Below, piece by piece: positions 63,569 to 64,000 of a DNA stretch of 64,000 bases. Both the position numbers and the translations under genes were made by a program. This stretch comes from Galbula dea (taxonomy: Eukaryota; Chordata; Aves; Piciformes; Galbulidae): NCBI GenBank assembly GCA_013399015.1, contig VWZX01005690.1, positions 3,844,001 to 3,908,000 on the forward strand, read 5' to 3'. The notes below the pieces were generated by a model. The model was not told where the DNA came from and ran no database searches. It saw only the letters and a program-made list of their open reading frames with translations. Every line of letters starts with the position of its first letter. Position 1 is the first letter of the stretch.

Positions 63569-64000
63569 GTACGGGAGCTGCGCCGGTTGCGCGAAGGACT
63601 GCGTGAGGGTGGGGGCGGGGGTGTGTGTCGCCTGTCCCCTCCCCCCTGCCGCCCCGCCAGAAAGGGGGTGGGAGATGTGCTGGCTCACAGCCGCTTAAAA
63701 CCTTGGGGCCCGGCGGTGCCTCCTTGTTCCCGGGAGGAGGGCGGCTGCCAGGTTCCGCGCTGCGCCGCGGAGGGCGGCGGTGGTGGTGGCCCCGCGGGGC
63801 TGGGCTGCGGCAGCCGGCGGCGGGGAGGGAGGGAAGAAAGAAGGGAGGGAGCGCTGGCGGCGGAGGTGGCGTCGCTGGCGGTCTCCGGGCTGGATGGCCG
63901 GTTCCCGTGGCTGCCCAGGGCACAGGGCTCTTTTGCCTCCCAGGGCCGTGCGATTCCTCTTCCTGCATCGCACTGCAGTAAGTTCGCATCGCTGAGCTGC

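Larger units (their letters stand above)
62915..64000 (+). promoter_or_regulatory. CpG island promoter of a gene continuing to the right
   Basis: Composition changes sharply from AT-rich to G+C- and CpG-rich DNA for the last 1.1 kb and runs off the window. Visible elements are an E2F-like TTTCGCGC (62927-62934) and GC boxes GGGGGCGGG (63424-63432) and GGGGGCGGGG (63611-63620). There is also an inverted GC box near 63650-63657 and a weak TATA-like tattaaag (63292-63299). Strong splice donors point right on the + strand at 63381 and 63978. Minus-strand donors are weaker (near 63160 and 63308). The balance favours a + strand gene, although such islands are often bidirectional. The long open frames inside are a product of low stop-codon density. 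Confidence 0.85.

Noticed and set aside
62956..63989. Long open frames on both strands in the CpG island (up to about 210 codons)
   Set aside because: They overlap in several frames and are Pro/Ala/Arg/Gly-rich, as expected from low stop density in G+C-rich DNA. No recognisable domain.
1..64000. Bacterial-type features (operons, CRISPR arrays, ribosome binding sites)
   Set aside because: CR1 and avian LTR content shows the DNA is a bird nuclear genome. No regularly spaced repeat arrays are present.

Overview
The window looks like AT-rich, gene-poor nuclear DNA from a bird. The identification rests on the repeats. At least ten pieces of CR1-type LINEs are present, several ending in the ATTCTATG-like terminal octamer typical of avian CR1. 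Three pieces belong to the bird endogenous-retrovirus LTR family that starts TGTCCTGG and ends near TTAAACCACGACA. I saw no SINEs. I cannot name the species, chromosome or any gene from the sequence alone.

Layout: 1.5-4.3 kb holds two LTR pieces in the same orientation with two CR1 tails between them, possibly the remains of one provirus. 4.3-10.9 kb is unique sequence with simple T/G-rich tracts and a 36-bp tandem duplication at 7.8 kb. 10.9-11.5 kb is an antisense CR1 reverse-transcriptase fragment. 11.5-21.9 kb is mostly unique, with a possible terminal exon at 13.0-13.3 kb and a possible alternative first exon near 17.0 kb. 21.9-22.3 kb is the C-terminal end of a CR1 ORF2. 22-40 kb is mostly unique, with two CR1 tails (32.6 and 35.7 kb), a G-rich tract at 24.6 kb, a possible spliced exon at 34.2 kb and a 43-bp duplication at 37.0 kb. 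40.9-41.6 kb is a very old CR1/L3-like reverse-transcriptase relic. 42-55 kb is AT-rich unique DNA with a short LTR piece at 48.6 kb, a possible exon at 51.4 kb and a CR1 tail at 53.8 kb. 55.7-59.4 kb is a cluster of three CR1 copies.

From about 62.9 kb to the right edge the composition switches abruptly to a CpG island with GC boxes, an E2F-like site and several good splice donors on the + strand. This is most simply the promoter and first exon(s) of a gene that continues rightward out of the window. The 63 kb before it would then be upstream intergenic DNA, or intron of a longer transcript that uses this island as a second promoter.

No complete protein-coding gene, rRNA, tRNA or CRISPR array is supported. 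The candidate exons are offered at low confidence because they rest on splice-site and reading-frame appearance only. I found no convincing novel multi-gene system. The points most worth checking are the right-edge promoter, the four unexplained exon-like segments, the possible provirus and several blocks that look like conserved regulatory DNA.
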